From: Devosia sp.
GTDB taxonomy: Bacteria; Pseudomonadota; Alphaproteobacteria; Rhizobiales; Devosiaceae
Direction of reading: 5' to 3'
Length of the DNA: 64,000 bases
Assembly (NCBI RefSeq): GCF_024707125.1
Contig: NZ_JANQAH010000004.1
Location: 34,152-98,151, forward strand
Below, in pieces: positions 25,270 to 34,592 of this stretch. Position numbers and translations under genes: made by a program. The notes beneath the pieces are model-generated. The model was not told the DNA's origin, searched no databases, and saw only the letters and a list, made by a program, of their open reading frames with translations. Each line of letters starts with the position of its first letter. Position 1 is the first letter of the stretch.

Positions 25270-27084
25270 TCACCGGCTGCGTCCAAACAACCGCTCGATG
25301 TCGCCCTTTTTCAGTTCGACATAGGTCGGGCGGCCATGGATGCATTGGCCGGAATGAGGCGTCGATTCCATGTCGCGGAGGAGGGCGTTCATTTCGTCGA
25401 CGCGCAGGCGCCTTCCGGAGCGGACGGAACCGTGACAGGCCATGCGGCCGATAATGGCCTCCATGCGGTCGGTCAGCGCAGCAGCGCTTTCCCACTCGGC
25501 GAGCCCATCGGCGAGATCGCGGATGAGGCTGTCCACGTCGCTATTGCCCAGGATTGCCGGGGTCTCGCGCACGGCAATGGCGCGGGGGCCGAAGCGGTCG
25601 AGATAGAGGCCGAATTGTTCGAGCTCAGGCGCTGCTTCTTCGAGGAGCGTGCACTCCTCCTCGGGCAGTTCGATAATGATCGGGATGAGCTGGGCCTGGC
25701 TCGCGACCGGGCCGGCGGCGAGCTGGGCCTTGAAACGCTCATAGACGAGGCGCTCATGGGCGGCGTGCTGATCGACCAGCAGAAGGCCCTTGTCGCTTTG
25801 CGCGATGATGTAATTGTCGAACATCTGGGCGCGGGCGGTGCCGAGGGGGTAGTCGATGATCTCGGGTGTTTCCGGCACGGTCTCGACGCGGGCGCGGGGC
25901 TCGGTGAAACCACTGAAGCGGCCGGGAGAGCGGTCGAGATTGAGTGGGGCTGTGCTTGGCGCGTAGCCGTAGCTTATCGGGCGCGGCGGGGCCAAGGTCG
26001 GCGTATAGCCGATAGGCTCGGGAGCCGGGGCCATTTCGGGGGCGGTGAAGGCGCCGAGGATATCTTCGGCGACGCTACTGGAGGCCTTGAAGCCGGCAGC
26101 GGCGAGGGCGACGCCAATGGCGCGGATGACGGCGCCGCGGATGGCGCCCTGATCCTGGAAGCGCAGTTCGGCCTTGGCCGGGTGCACGTTGACGTCGACC
26201 TCTGCCGGATCGATGGCGACGTAAAGGGCGACGACGGGGAAGCGGTCGCGGAAGACATAGTCGGCATAGGCGGCGCGGATGGCGCCGACCAGCACCTTGT
26301 CGCGCACCGAGCGGCCATTGACGAAGTAGAACTGCGACAGGGAATTGGCGCGGGTATAGGTGGGGAGGCCCGCCATGCCGGCGACGACGACGCCGTGGCG
26401 CGCCATGGCGAGGGGCACGGCATTGTCGACGAAATCGGCGCCCATGACCTGGCCGAGACGGGCGGCAAGCGCGCCCTCGCCGGTGATGGCTGGCCAGTTC
26501 GACATCATCCGGTCCGAGCCTTCGAGGATGAAGTGGATTTCGGGATTGGCCATAGCGAGGCGCTTGACCACGTCGGTGATCGCGGCGGTTTCGGAGCGGG
26601 TGCTTTTGAGGAATTTGCGGCGTGCTGGGACCTGCGCAAAGAGATCGCGCATCTCGATCACGGTGCCGCGGTTCATCGCCTGCGGCATGGGTCCGGTACG
26701 ACGGCCATTGTCGACGACGACGGCGAGGCCGGTTTCTGCTTCGGCGGGTCGAGAGGCGACCGAGAGGCGCGAGACGGAGCCGATGGAGGCCGGGGCCTCA
26801 CCGCGGAAGCCGAGGGTGCGGATATCGTCGAGATCGTCTGCGCTGAGTTTGGAGGTCGCGTGGCGCTCGACCGAAAGCATCAGGTCGTCGCGATCCATGC
26901 CGTGGCCATCATCGGTGATGCGGATGAGATCCATGCCGCCATTGGCCGTGGCAATGGTGATGCGGCGAGCGCCGGCGTCGATGGAGTTTTCGACCAGTTC
27001 CTTGACGACGCTGGCGGGGCGTTCGACCACTTCGCCGGCGGCGATGCGGTTGATCAGGTCTTCGGGTAGCTGGCGAATGGGCAA
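25270..27084 (-). CDS. mutL: DNA mismatch repair protein MutL (endonuclease type)
   Basis: Couples MutS mismatch recognition to strand removal. The 604-residue protein has GHKL ATPase motifs near the start (NSIDAGA, DDGHGM, TLGFRGEAPASI) and a C-terminal nuclease domain with DQHAAHERLVYE near residue 437, ACHGSVRSG and CIHGRPTYVEL. The DQHA-X2-E-X4-E motif marks nicking MutL of organisms without MutH. I chose TTG at 27084: AAGGAGA lies six bases ahead and the next residues LPIRQLPEDLINRIAAGEV match the family start; an in-frame ATG at 27105 overlaps that ribosome site. Confidence 0.95.
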   Translation of the reverse strand: MPIRQLPEDLINRIAAGEVVERPASVVKELVENSIDAGARRITIATANGGMDLIRITDDGHGMDRDDLMLSVERHATSKLSADDLDDIRTLGFRGEAPASIGSVSRLSVASRPAEAETGLAVVVDNGRRTGPMPQAMNRGTVIEMRDLFAQVPARRKFLKSTRSETAAITDVVKRLAMANPEIHFILEGSDRMMSNWPAITGEGALAARLGQVMGADFVDNAVPLAMARHGVVVAGMAGLPTYTRANSLSQFYFVNGRSVRDKVLVGAIRAAYADYVFRDRFPVVALYVAIDPAEVDVNVHPAKAELRFQDQGAIRGAVIRAIGVALAAAGFKASSSVAEDILGAFTAPEMAPAPEPIGYTPTLAPPRPISYGYAPSTAPLNLDRSPGRFSGFTEPRARVETVPETPEIIDYPLGTARAQMFDNYIIAQSDKGLLLVDQHAAHERLVYERFKAQLAAGPVASQAQLIPIIIELPEEECTLLEEAAPELEQFGLYLDRFGPRAIAVRETPAILGNSDVDSLIRDLADGLAEWESAAALTDRMEAIIGRMACHGSVRSGRRLRVDEMNALLRDMESTPHSGQCIHGRPTYVELKKGDIERLFGRSR

Positions 27085-27165
27085 GGCGATTCTCCTTGCC
27101 CACAATATAGGGGAGGCCGCGCCGCTTTCCGACCCGGAATGGCATTTGTGCCCAGACGGGCCGAA

Positions 27166-27648
27166 CTAGTCGAGCACGACCACCGCCTCGACCTCGAACA
27201 GCATGGGATCGATGGCCAGTTTCGGCACGGGCACCAGGGTCTGCGCCGGCAGGTTGGCGCCGAACATTTCGACGACGTTCTGGGTCAGCACGCCGAGCTT
27301 GGACATGTCGTGGTCGACGACATAGACGGTGAGCTTGGCGACCTGATCGGGGCTGGCGCCGATCCCCTCGAGCGCGGCGCCGAGATTGGCATAGGCCTGT
27401 TTGACCTGGGTGGCGAAATCGGGCGAGAGGCCGCCGGTGCTGTCCTGGCCGCCCTGGCCTGAAATATAGGCGATGCGGGCATTGGGCGCCACGATCACTG
27501 CCGTGCTGTAGCCATTGGGTGCGGGGTCGCCGAGATTGGGCGGGTTGACGATGGTCAGCTTGTTCTCGGCCGCGTTGGCCGGTGCTGCAAATGCTGCGGT
27601 CATGATGATGGTTCCTCCGATGATGAGACGCGTGATGGCGTTTGGCAT
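27166..27648 (-). CDS. Secreted RidA/YjgF family protein
   Basis: RidA proteins are small trimeric enamine/imine deaminases. Here the RidA domain (about residues 35-160: NGYSTAVIVAPNARIAYISG, QVKQAYANLGAALEGIGAS, PAQTLVPVPKLA) is preceded by a signal peptide (MPNAITRLIIGGTIIMTAAFAAPANA), so it acts outside the cytoplasm. The Arg of the deaminase signature is not obvious at the usual place, so activity is uncertain. ATG 27648 begins the signal peptide. The divergent TetR gene and twin operators at 27733-27772 suggest ligand-controlled expression. Confidence 0.83.
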   Translation of the reverse strand: MPNAITRLIIGGTIIMTAAFAAPANAAENKLTIVNPPNLGDPAPNGYSTAVIVAPNARIAYISGQGGQDSTGGLSPDFATQVKQAYANLGAALEGIGASPDQVAKLTVYVVDHDMSKLGVLTQNVVEMFGANLPAQTLVPVPKLAIDPMLFEVEAVVVLD

Positions 27649-27732
27649 GATGATCTCGTGGCTTGGCGGATCGCGGGGCATGGCCGGTTTCCGGCACGAT
27701 TGAACTTTGTCGCGGATGTCGTTAGGCAAGAC

Positions 27733-27747
27733 TCGTACAGTGTACGA
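27733..27747. promoter_or_regulatory. TetR-type operator 1
   Basis: TCGTACA-G-TGTACGA, a perfect 15-base dyad, between the divergent ridA-like and tetR genes. A near-identical copy starts 25 bases on. Presumed site of the adjacent TetR. Confidence 0.75.
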
Positions 27748-27757
27748 ATTTATTGCA

Positions 27758-27772
27758 TCGTACGTTGTACGA
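27758..27772. promoter_or_regulatory. TetR-type operator 2
   Basis: TCGTACG-T-TGTACGA, matching operator 1 with one half-site mismatch. The 25-base offset (about 2.5 helix turns) would place two dimers on opposite helix faces. The flanking bases extend to ACTCGTACA (27731) and TGTACGAGT (27774), an outer inverted repeat. Confidence 0.7.
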
Positions 27773-27837
27773 GTCAATCGCCGGCCATGGACAAGGCTTG
27801 TGCTCGTGGTCAGAATTGAGCGGAAACGGGGACGTGG

Positions 27838-28512
27838 ATGGCAGACAAGGTAGCCGGTCGGCGCGGCAGGCGCCTGCAGGGGCAGGGGGCAGAAGCGCAG
27901 GGGAATGAACCGGGGCTGACGCGTGAGCGGATCGCTGCGACGGCCGTGGGCATGCTGGACGCGAACGGCCTTAACGGTTTGACCATGCGGGGACTGGCCG
28001 AGGCGTTGGGGTCAGGCGTCATGAGTCTTTACTGGCACGTCCAGAACAAGGAGGACGTGTTCGACCTGGCGCTCGATAGTGTGCTCGAATATCGCGGTCC
28101 GACGGCGCTGCAGGATTGGCGGGGCGATATCGTGCACGTGCTGGAGGATTGGCGCGCCACCATGCTGCGTCACCCCTGGTCGGCATCGTTGCTGCCGCGC
28201 CGGGCGCTTGGTCCGAATATTCTTGTGCGCCTTGAGCGGCTGAGCAAATGCCTCTCGGCTGGTGGCGTGTCGGACACTGATGTGAATGCCGCCATCTGGT
28301 CGCTGTGGAACTATGTGATGGGGGCGACGGTCACGCGGGCCGGCTTTGGACCTTCGGACGAGGACCGGGCTGCCTCCCAACAGCGTTTGGCGGAACTCGG
28401 TGCCCTCTACCCCTCGATCGAGCACTCGCGTCTACTGCTCGATGATGATTGGGACGGCACGTTCCGCAGGGGTCTCGACTTCCTGCTCGATGGCATTGCG
28501 CCGAAGCGATGA
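27838..28512 (+). CDS. TetR/AcrR family transcriptional regulator
   Basis: A 224-residue repressor with a TetR_N helix-turn-helix (about residues 27-75: LTRERIAATAVGMLDANGL, then MRGLAEALGSGVMSLYWHV) and a tetracycline-repressor-type C-terminal ligand domain. Divergent from the secreted RidA gene, with two palindromic sites between, it probably represses itself and that gene. The EamA transporter starts 40 bases after its stop and may be co-controlled. Confidence 0.88.
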   Translation: MADKVAGRRGRRLQGQGAEAQGNEPGLTRERIAATAVGMLDANGLNGLTMRGLAEALGSGVMSLYWHVQNKEDVFDLALDSVLEYRGPTALQDWRGDIVHVLEDWRATMLRHPWSASLLPRRALGPNILVRLERLSKCLSAGGVSDTDVNAAIWSLWNYVMGATVTRAGFGPSDEDRAASQQRLAELGALYPSIEHSRLLLDDDWDGTFRRGLDFLLDGIAPKR

Positions 28513-28552
28513 GGCGCTGCGGTTACCGCCTATCCTGAGGTAGAGGATATCC

Positions 28553-29407
28553 ATGCGCATCATCGTGCTGACAGTTCTGGCTCTGGTGGCCTTTGCGGCC
28601 AATTCCGTATTGGCGCGCCTGGCGCTTGCCTCGCCGGCCATTGACGCGGCCGGTTTTACCGGCGTGAGGCTGGCATCGGGAGCCGTGGTTCTCGGTCTGC
28701 TGCTCTGGTTCAGGAATGGCTCGCCGCGAGCGTTGGTGCAGTTGACCGGTACCTGGGCACAATCGGCTGCGCTCTTTGGCTACGCCATCTGTTTTTCCTT
28801 CGCCTACAACCTGCTCGGGGCCAGCATGGGGGCGCTGATCCTGTTTGCCAGCGTGCAGATCGGCATGGTGGCGCGGGCCGTCTCGGCCGGCGATCGGCCT
28901 GCGCCTCTTGAATGGATCGGCCTCGTGGCAGCAGCGGGTGCCTTTGTCTATCTGGTGTCACCGGGCCTTGCCGCGCCGCACCCGCTGGGCGCTGCGCTCA
29001 TGATCCTGGCGGGATTGTGCTGGGCCGGCTATTCGCTCCTGGGGCGCGGTTCGAGCCAGCCGCTCTCCGATACCGCGGGCAACTTTATGCGCTGCCTCCC
29101 GCTGGCCGTGCTGTTGATCATTGTGGGCGTGTGGACCGGGGCGCCGCGCCTTGAGGGGATAATCCTGGCTGTGGCCTCGGGCGCCCTCGCTTCCGGCCTC
29201 GGCTATGCCATCTGGTACGCGGCCCTGCCGCACCTGAGCCGGACCCGCGCCGCGGTCGTGCAATTGAGCGTTCCGGTCATCGCCGGTTTTGGAGCGGTGG
29301 TCTTTATCGGCGAGGCTTTGACGCCGCGTTTGCTCATCGCCTCGGCGGTCATTCTTGGCGGCATTGCTGTTGCTATCGTTATGGCCGGACGGCGTCGCAG
29401 TGCCTGA
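28553..29407 (+). CDS. EamA/DMT family transporter
   Basis: A 284-residue inner-membrane protein with about ten hydrophobic helices and two EamA repeats, the second including SLLGRGSS and ALPHLSRTRAAVVQLSVPVIAG. Members export amino acids, metabolites or drugs; substrate unknown. It follows tetR in the same direction, so its substrate might relate to the TetR ligand (inference). Confidence 0.88.
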   Translation: MRIIVLTVLALVAFAANSVLARLALASPAIDAAGFTGVRLASGAVVLGLLLWFRNGSPRALVQLTGTWAQSAALFGYAICFSFAYNLLGASMGALILFASVQIGMVARAVSAGDRPAPLEWIGLVAAAGAFVYLVSPGLAAPHPLGAALMILAGLCWAGYSLLGRGSSQPLSDTAGNFMRCLPLAVLLIIVGVWTGAPRLEGIILAVASGALASGLGYAIWYAALPHLSRTRAAVVQLSVPVIAGFGAVVFIGEALTPRLLIASAVILGGIAVAIVMAGRRRSA

Positions 29408-29446
29408 CCTCTTGCCGCTCACGCATTGCCCGTTTAGGACACGGCA

Positions 29447-29899
29447 ATGACCCAATCCCTCGCCCCCATGGATCTCGCGCTGCGCCTTGCCCAAGAGGCG
29501 GCGGCGCTTGGCGAGGCACCTGTGGGCGCGGTGGTGATGGAGGGTGAGCGCGTGCTTGCCGCAACGCGCAATCAGATGCAGGCCCTGGGTGACCCGACGG
29601 CACATGCGGAAATGCTGGCCATTCGCGAGGCGTTGAAAGTGCGCGGCACCGGGCGGCTTGATGGCTGCGATCTCTATGTGACGCTCGAACCCTGCGCCAT
29701 GTGCGCGGGGGCCATAGCCCATACCCGCCTGCGCCGGGTCTATTTCGCGGCCGAGGATATCAAGGCGGGAGCGGTGGAGAACGGGGTCCGGCTGTTCGAC
29801 CAGCCCACCTGCCACCACAAGCCTGAGGTGATCGGCGGGGTTTCGGCCTCGCGCGCCGAGGCCATGCTGGTGGACTTCTTCCGCAAGCTGCGAAGCTAG
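29447..29899 (+). CDS. tadA: tRNA(adenine34) deaminase
   Basis: Converts A34 to inosine in tRNA-Arg(ACG), allowing wobble decoding. The 150-residue zinc deaminase has HAE at residues 53-55 (zinc His53, catalytic Glu55) and PCAMC with Cys83 and Cys86, plus PVGAVV early. It is 40 bases after the EamA stop. Convergent with the patatin gene, 3 bases between stops. Confidence 0.94.
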   Translation: MTQSLAPMDLALRLAQEAAALGEAPVGAVVMEGERVLAATRNQMQALGDPTAHAEMLAIREALKVRGTGRLDGCDLYVTLEPCAMCAGAIAHTRLRRVYFAAEDIKAGAVENGVRLFDQPTCHHKPEVIGGVSASRAEAMLVDFFRKLRS

Positions 29900-29902
29900 C
29901 CG

Positions 29903-30781
29903 CTAGCGCTGATTGCTCTGGATCGGCTCGACCTTGTTCTGGATATAGTCTTCGATCTTGCGCGTCAGCATGTGCTTGAAGCGGTCTTTTTCCGATTCCA
30001 CATGGGTGATGATCTCGCGCACCCGCCAGAATTCCATGGCGCCGAAATTGGCAACATGGGGCCGGATATAGATATCGGGCGGGTAGGCGGCCATGGAATG
30101 GGCGATCAGGGAATGCATCATGATCTGCGCCGAGCCGAACCAGATGTCGAGCGGGCGATGGTCGGTCTTGTTGATGCCCACTGATGGGTCGCCATTGACG
30201 TCGATGCCGATGAGAAAGTCGGTGCCGATATCGGCCTGGTCGAGGGGCAACGGATTGACCACGGCACCATCGACCAGGATGTGGCCGTTGTGGACGATCG
30301 GCTTGAAAATGCTCGGCATAGAGATGGAGCCGGCAATAGCGGGGCGGAGGGGGCCCGAATTGAACACGACCTGATGCCAGGACTGGAAGTCGGTTGCCAC
30401 GACATAGAGCGGAATCTTGAGATCGCTGAAGTCGTTGGGGAAGTTCGGCGGCGTGAAGGCATCGACGATATGGGTGGCGTCGAGCTGCATGGAGATGCCG
30501 TTGCGCAGCAATCCGCCGAGGCCCTTGATCTGCGTCGACCAGAGTTTTGTGGCAATGGTGCGCAGGGTGCCCAGCACTTCAAAGGAATGTTCGCGCAGTT
30601 CCTTGCCGGTCATGCCGGCCGCCCAGCCGGAACCGATCAGCGCGCCGATGGACGTGCCTGAGATGACCGAGGGCCTGATGCCGAGCTCGTCCATCGCCTC
30701 GATATAGGGGATATGGGTGAGGCCACGGGCGGACCCGCCGCCCAGGGCAACGCCGATCTTGGGGCCAGATGCAATGCTCAT
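29903..30781 (-). CDS. Patatin-like phospholipase
   Basis: A serine lipid hydrolase of the RssA/YlbK-type bacterial patatins (292 residues). It has the oxyanion segment GVALGGGSARGLTHI, nucleophile Ser in GTSIGAL and the Asp of the dyad in DGAVVNPLP. ATG 30781 was chosen as it begins just ahead of the domain; the frame is open to 31015, but that would overlap purD by 92 bases. ATG 30838 is a second possibility. The C-terminal 60 residues are polar and helix-rich. Confidence 0.87.
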   Translation of the reverse strand: MSIASGPKIGVALGGGSARGLTHIPYIEAMDELGIRPSVISGTSIGALIGSGWAAGMTGKELREHSFEVLGTLRTIATKLWSTQIKGLGGLLRNGISMQLDATHIVDAFTPPNFPNDFSDLKIPLYVVATDFQSWHQVVFNSGPLRPAIAGSISMPSIFKPIVHNGHILVDGAVVNPLPLDQADIGTDFLIGIDVNGDPSVGINKTDHRPLDIWFGSAQIMMHSLIAHSMAAYPPDIYIRPHVANFGAMEFWRVREIITHVESEKDRFKHMLTRKIEDYIQNKVEPIQSNQR

Positions 30782-30923
30782 TCCGCTTCGCTCCCTTCCC
30801 TTGGAGCGCAGCCGGTCCACCAGCACCTTGCCTCGCATTTGCAGCGGGGTCAGCTTGCGATCCGGCGGCGTCTCGTCGAAGACGGTCCGACGGGAGTGTA
30901 GGCCCGCAAGATTGAGGAAAGGT

Positions 30924-32198
30924 TCAGGTCTGTTCCCTGGCGATTTCACGCCAGCCGATATCTCTTCGGGAGAAGCCTTCTGGCCAATCCACTGCGTCAA
31001 CGCCTCGATAAGCACGGTTCTGTGCCTCTCTCACCGAATTACCGAGCGCCGTGATATTGAGCACGCGCCCACCATTGGCGAGTAAACGGCCCCCGTCGCG
31101 CTTCGTTCCGGCGTGGAACACGGTCAAATCATCCGTATCGAGGCCGTCGGCGCCGTTGATCTCGCTGCCTTTGCCATAGTCACCCGGATAACCCTTGGTC
31201 GCCATGATAACCGTCAACGCATAGGCGTCTTTCCAGATCACATCATGACCCCCAAGGGTGCCGGTCGCGGTGGCATGGAGGAGGGGCAGCAGGTCGCTTT
31301 CCATGCGCATCATCATCACCTGCGTCTCGGGATCGCCGAAGCGCGCATTGTATTCGACGAGTTTTGGACCATCCTCGGTGAGCATGAGGCCGGCATAGAG
31401 AACGCCCTGATAGGGCGTGCCGCGTTTGGCAAGGCCCCGGGCGGTGGGTTCGACGATGTACTGCATCGCGAACTCGTACTGTTCGCGGGTCATGACGGGG
31501 GCGGGGGAATAGGCGCCCATACCGCCGGTATTGGGGCCGGTATCGCCGTCGAAGGCGCGCTTGTGATCCTGGGCGGTGGTGAGGGGCAGGAGCGTTTCAC
31601 CATCGCAGAGGACGAAGAGGCTAACTTCCTCGCCTTCCATGAATTCTTCGATGACGACGGCGGCGCCGGAAGCGCCAAAGGCGCCGGAGAAGCAGTCGAT
31701 GATGGCTTCCTCGGCTTCCTCGACGCTCATGGCGACGGTGACGCCTTTGCCGGCGGCAAGGCCATCGGCCTTGATCACGATGGGTGCGCCCTGGGTGTAG
31801 ATATAGCCAAGGGCGGAAGCCTCATCCTCGAAGCGGGCATAGCCGGCCGTTGGGATATCAAACTCGTCGCAGAGGGCTTTGGTGAAGCTCTTCGAGCCTT
31901 CCAATTGGCCGGCGGCCTTTGAGGGGCAGAAGCAGGTGAAGCCTGCGGCACGGACGTCGTCGCCAAGACCGGCAACGACCTGCGCATCGGGGCCGACGAC
32001 GACGAAGTCGATGTTTTGCGCCTTGGCTGCGGCAATCACCGCGGCGTGGTCGGTGATGTCGACGGAGAGGTTTTCGGCAATGGCTTCAGTGCCGCCATTG
32101 CCGGGCATGACGAAGAGCTTGGTCAGCTTTGGCGACTGGGCGATTTTCCATGCGAGGGCATGCTCGCGCCCACCAGAACCGATGACCAGAACCCGCAT
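30924..32198 (-). CDS. purD: Phosphoribosylamine-glycine ligase
   Basis: Purine biosynthesis enzyme joining phosphoribosylamine and glycine using ATP (ATP-grasp). The 424-residue length is standard. It starts MRVLVIGSGGREHALAWK and includes PNTGGMGAYSPAP, VLYAGLMLTEDGPKLVEYN and ARFGDPETQ. ATG 32198 is set by the conserved N-terminus. gshA ends 77 bases upstream on the same strand. Confidence 0.97.
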   Translation of the reverse strand: MRVLVIGSGGREHALAWKIAQSPKLTKLFVMPGNGGTEAIAENLSVDITDHAAVIAAAKAQNIDFVVVGPDAQVVAGLGDDVRAAGFTCFCPSKAAGQLEGSKSFTKALCDEFDIPTAGYARFEDEASALGYIYTQGAPIVIKADGLAAGKGVTVAMSVEEAEEAIIDCFSGAFGASGAAVVIEEFMEGEEVSLFVLCDGETLLPLTTAQDHKRAFDGDTGPNTGGMGAYSPAPVMTREQYEFAMQYIVEPTARGLAKRGTPYQGVLYAGLMLTEDGPKLVEYNARFGDPETQVMMMRMESDLLPLLHATATGTLGGHDVIWKDAYALTVIMATKGYPGDYGKGSEINGADGLDTDDLTVFHAGTKRDGGRLLANGGRVLNITALGNSVREAQNRAYRGVDAVDWPEGFSRRDIGWREIAREQT

Positions 32199-32275
32199 CT
32201 CGTGCCTCCATGCCGTGTTGCGGGCGTGATGCACGAGAGTGACGGGAAGGGCAAGAAAAAGCTGGTCGGTCGACC

Positions 32276-33646
32276 CTACATCTCGGCTTCTTTGAAGATC
32301 GGCGTCACGTCGCCGTTCCACTCGTTGCGGAACTTGTCGAGCCAGCGGCCGGCCTGGGATTTTCCGGTGCGCACCGTCTCTTCGAGGCAGGCGAGGTGGA
32401 TGGTCTCGTCCTGGCCCTTGGCATTGAGGCGGTTGCGGCGCACGAGGCCGGCTTCGGCAATGCCGACGGCCTGGGCGGCGGCATCAAAAATGCTGGAACG
32501 GTCGAAGGGCGTGGTGAGGCCAAGGCGCGGGACTTCGCGGCGGAGATAGTCGCGATCTTCCTGCGTCCAGTTGCGCGTCAATTCCCGGGCAGCTTCGAGC
32601 GAGACTTCATCATAGAGAAGGCCGGTCCAGAAGGCGGAGAGGGCCGTGACATGGGCTTCATCGCCCATATCGGCGCCGCGCATTTCGAGGAACTGTTTTA
32701 GGCGCACTTCCGGGAACAGGGTGGAAAGGTGGTCTTCCCAATCTTTCACCGTGGGCTTTTCGCCGGGCAGCTGGGGAAGCTCACCCTTCAAAAAGGCGCG
32801 GAAACTTTCGCCGGCGACGTTCACGTACTGGCCGTTGCGGATGACAAAGTACATCGGCACGTCGAGCGCGTGGTCGGCATATTGCTCGAAGCCAAAGCCT
32901 TCGTCGAAGGCGAAGGGCAGCATGCCGGTGCGGGCATTGTCGGTGTTGAGCCAGATATGGCTGCGGAAGCTGAGATAGCCGGTGTCGCGGCCATCGGCGA
33001 AGGGCGAATTGGCAAAGAGCGCGGTGGCGATGGGCTGCAGCGCCAGGCTGACGCGCAGCTTCTTGACCATGTCGGCTTCATCGGAGAAGTCGAGATTGGT
33101 CTGGACGGTACAGGAACGGTACATCATCGAGGTACCGAGGGTGCCGACCTTGTCCATATAGGGCGTCATGATGCCATAGCGCGACTTGGGCATGACTTCG
33201 ATTTCATTGACCGCCCAGAGCGGGGTGACCCCGAGCCCGAGGAAATGAATATCGAGCGGCGCGGCCACTTTTTTGGCAACGCGCATATGCTCGGCCATTT
33301 CGTCGGCCGTGCCGTGGAGGGTTTCCATCGGCGCGCCGGAAAGTTCGAACTGGCCACCGGGCTCAAGGGAAATGCCGCCGGCAACTTCATTGTTGCGAAG
33401 GCCGATGGGGTTTTCGCCATCGTAGAACGGATGCCAGCCGGTTTCCTTCTCGATCCCGTTAAGGAGGGCACGAATGCCGTTTTCGCCCTCGTAGGCGACG
33501 GGGCGCAGGGGATCGGTGTGGAAGACGTGTTTTTCGTGCTCGGTGCCGATTCGCCATTCGGAAGCGGGTTTACTACCGCGTTCCATCGCTTCGATCAGGT
33601 CTGCGCGCGATTCAATCAGAGGCGAAGCAGTGTCGGCGCCGGCCAT
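32276..33646 (-). CDS. gshA: Glutamate-cysteine ligase, plant/alphaproteobacterial type
   Basis: First step of glutathione synthesis, ligating glutamate and cysteine with ATP. The 456-residue protein matches the plant-like GCS2 class of alphaproteobacteria: RIGTEHEKHVF, GISLEPGGQFELSGAP, YRSCTVQTNLDFSDE and SHIWLNTDNARTG. ATG 33646 follows GAGGA. This class is redox-controlled by disulfides in plants; the bacterial enzyme has few of those Cys. gshB is not in the window. Confidence 0.94.
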   Translation of the reverse strand: MAGADTASPLIESRADLIEAMERGSKPASEWRIGTEHEKHVFHTDPLRPVAYEGENGIRALLNGIEKETGWHPFYDGENPIGLRNNEVAGGISLEPGGQFELSGAPMETLHGTADEMAEHMRVAKKVAAPLDIHFLGLGVTPLWAVNEIEVMPKSRYGIMTPYMDKVGTLGTSMMYRSCTVQTNLDFSDEADMVKKLRVSLALQPIATALFANSPFADGRDTGYLSFRSHIWLNTDNARTGMLPFAFDEGFGFEQYADHALDVPMYFVIRNGQYVNVAGESFRAFLKGELPQLPGEKPTVKDWEDHLSTLFPEVRLKQFLEMRGADMGDEAHVTALSAFWTGLLYDEVSLEAARELTRNWTQEDRDYLRREVPRLGLTTPFDRSSIFDAAAQAVGIAEAGLVRRNRLNAKGQDETIHLACLEETVRTGKSQAGRWLDKFRNEWNGDVTPIFKEAEM

Positions 33647-33721
33647 GTGATCCTCGTCTAAAGGGTGAGGTCTAAATTGGGCCGGCACCATAACGAGCGC
33701 AAGCCGGAATGCAATCGGCTT

Positions 33722-34471
33722 TTATCGCCAATCACCGATGATAGCTTGAATGACGGCCATTGCAGCGACGGCCGCCGTGTCGGCACGCAGGATCCGCGGG
33801 CCGAGGCTGATGGGTACGACGAAGGGAAGCGAGCGGAGTTTTTCGCGCTCGGTATCCGAAAATCCGCCTTCGGGGCCGATGAGGAGGCCGATTTTTTGGT
33901 CCTTGAGGGTGGCGAGCGCCTCGACGGGCGAGGATGAGGCTTCGCCTTCGTCAGCAAAGATCAGCTTGCGGCTTTCGTGGATCTTGGGCCAGTCGGAGAG
34001 CAGGCGATCAAGGGTGATTTCATCGGCAATCGTGGGAACGGAGAGCACTTCGCACTGCTCGGCGGCTTCCACGGCATTGGCGTGGAGGCGCTCGGTCTTG
34101 AGGCGGTGGACCTGGGTATATTGGGTCATCACCGGCTGGATCGTGCCGGCGCCCATTTCGACGGCCTTCTGGATCACATAGTCGAGACGTTCGTTCTTGA
34201 GCGGGGCAAAACCATACCAGAGGTCGGGTTTTTCGGTCTGGCGCGCGACTTCTGCGACGACGGTGAGCGTGACGGATTTTTTCGAATCGCTGGTCAGCCG
34301 GCAGAGCCAGGCGCCATCGCGGCCGTTGAAGAGCACCACTTCATCGCCGACGCTCTTGCGCAGCACGGCGGCGAGATAAAGCGACTGGTCCTTGTTGAGT
34401 GCGACTTCGGCGCCCTTGGCGAGATCGGCATCAACGAAAAGGCGGGGCAGGCTGGCGTGGCTACGAGGCAT
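33722..34471 (-). CDS. rsmE: 16S rRNA (uracil1498-N3)-methyltransferase
   Basis: SPOUT-class methyltransferase that makes m3U1498 in 16S rRNA. The 249-residue protein has LPRLFVDADL at the start, KNERLDYVIQKAVEMGAG and EAAEQCEVLSVP, and the SAM-knot motif LLIGPEGGFSDTE with LGPRILRADTAA. ATG 34471 starts the family-like N-terminus; 18 more codons are open upstream. Divergent from ubiA. Confidence 0.93.
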   Translation of the reverse strand: MPRSHASLPRLFVDADLAKGAEVALNKDQSLYLAAVLRKSVGDEVVLFNGRDGAWLCRLTSDSKKSVTLTVVAEVARQTEKPDLWYGFAPLKNERLDYVIQKAVEMGAGTIQPVMTQYTQVHRLKTERLHANAVEAAEQCEVLSVPTIADEITLDRLLSDWPKIHESRKLIFADEGEASSSPVEALATLKDQKIGLLIGPEGGFSDTEREKLRSLPFVVPISLGPRILRADTAAVAAMAVIQAIIGDWR

Positions 34472-34592
34472 TTTTCTTGGGACGCGGCAGCGTGCCGCGC
34501 CCTCCTCTTTGGATGGGCTTGGCATCAGGTCTACTTTGTCTCAAGCGATTGGAGTAGACCTCTGGTGAGTCGAACCGCGAGGTCATGGCACC

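Noticed and set aside
25243..27069. Plus-strand frame covering mutL
   Set aside because: Reverse shadow of mutL, rich in Gly/Asp/Ala codon echoes.
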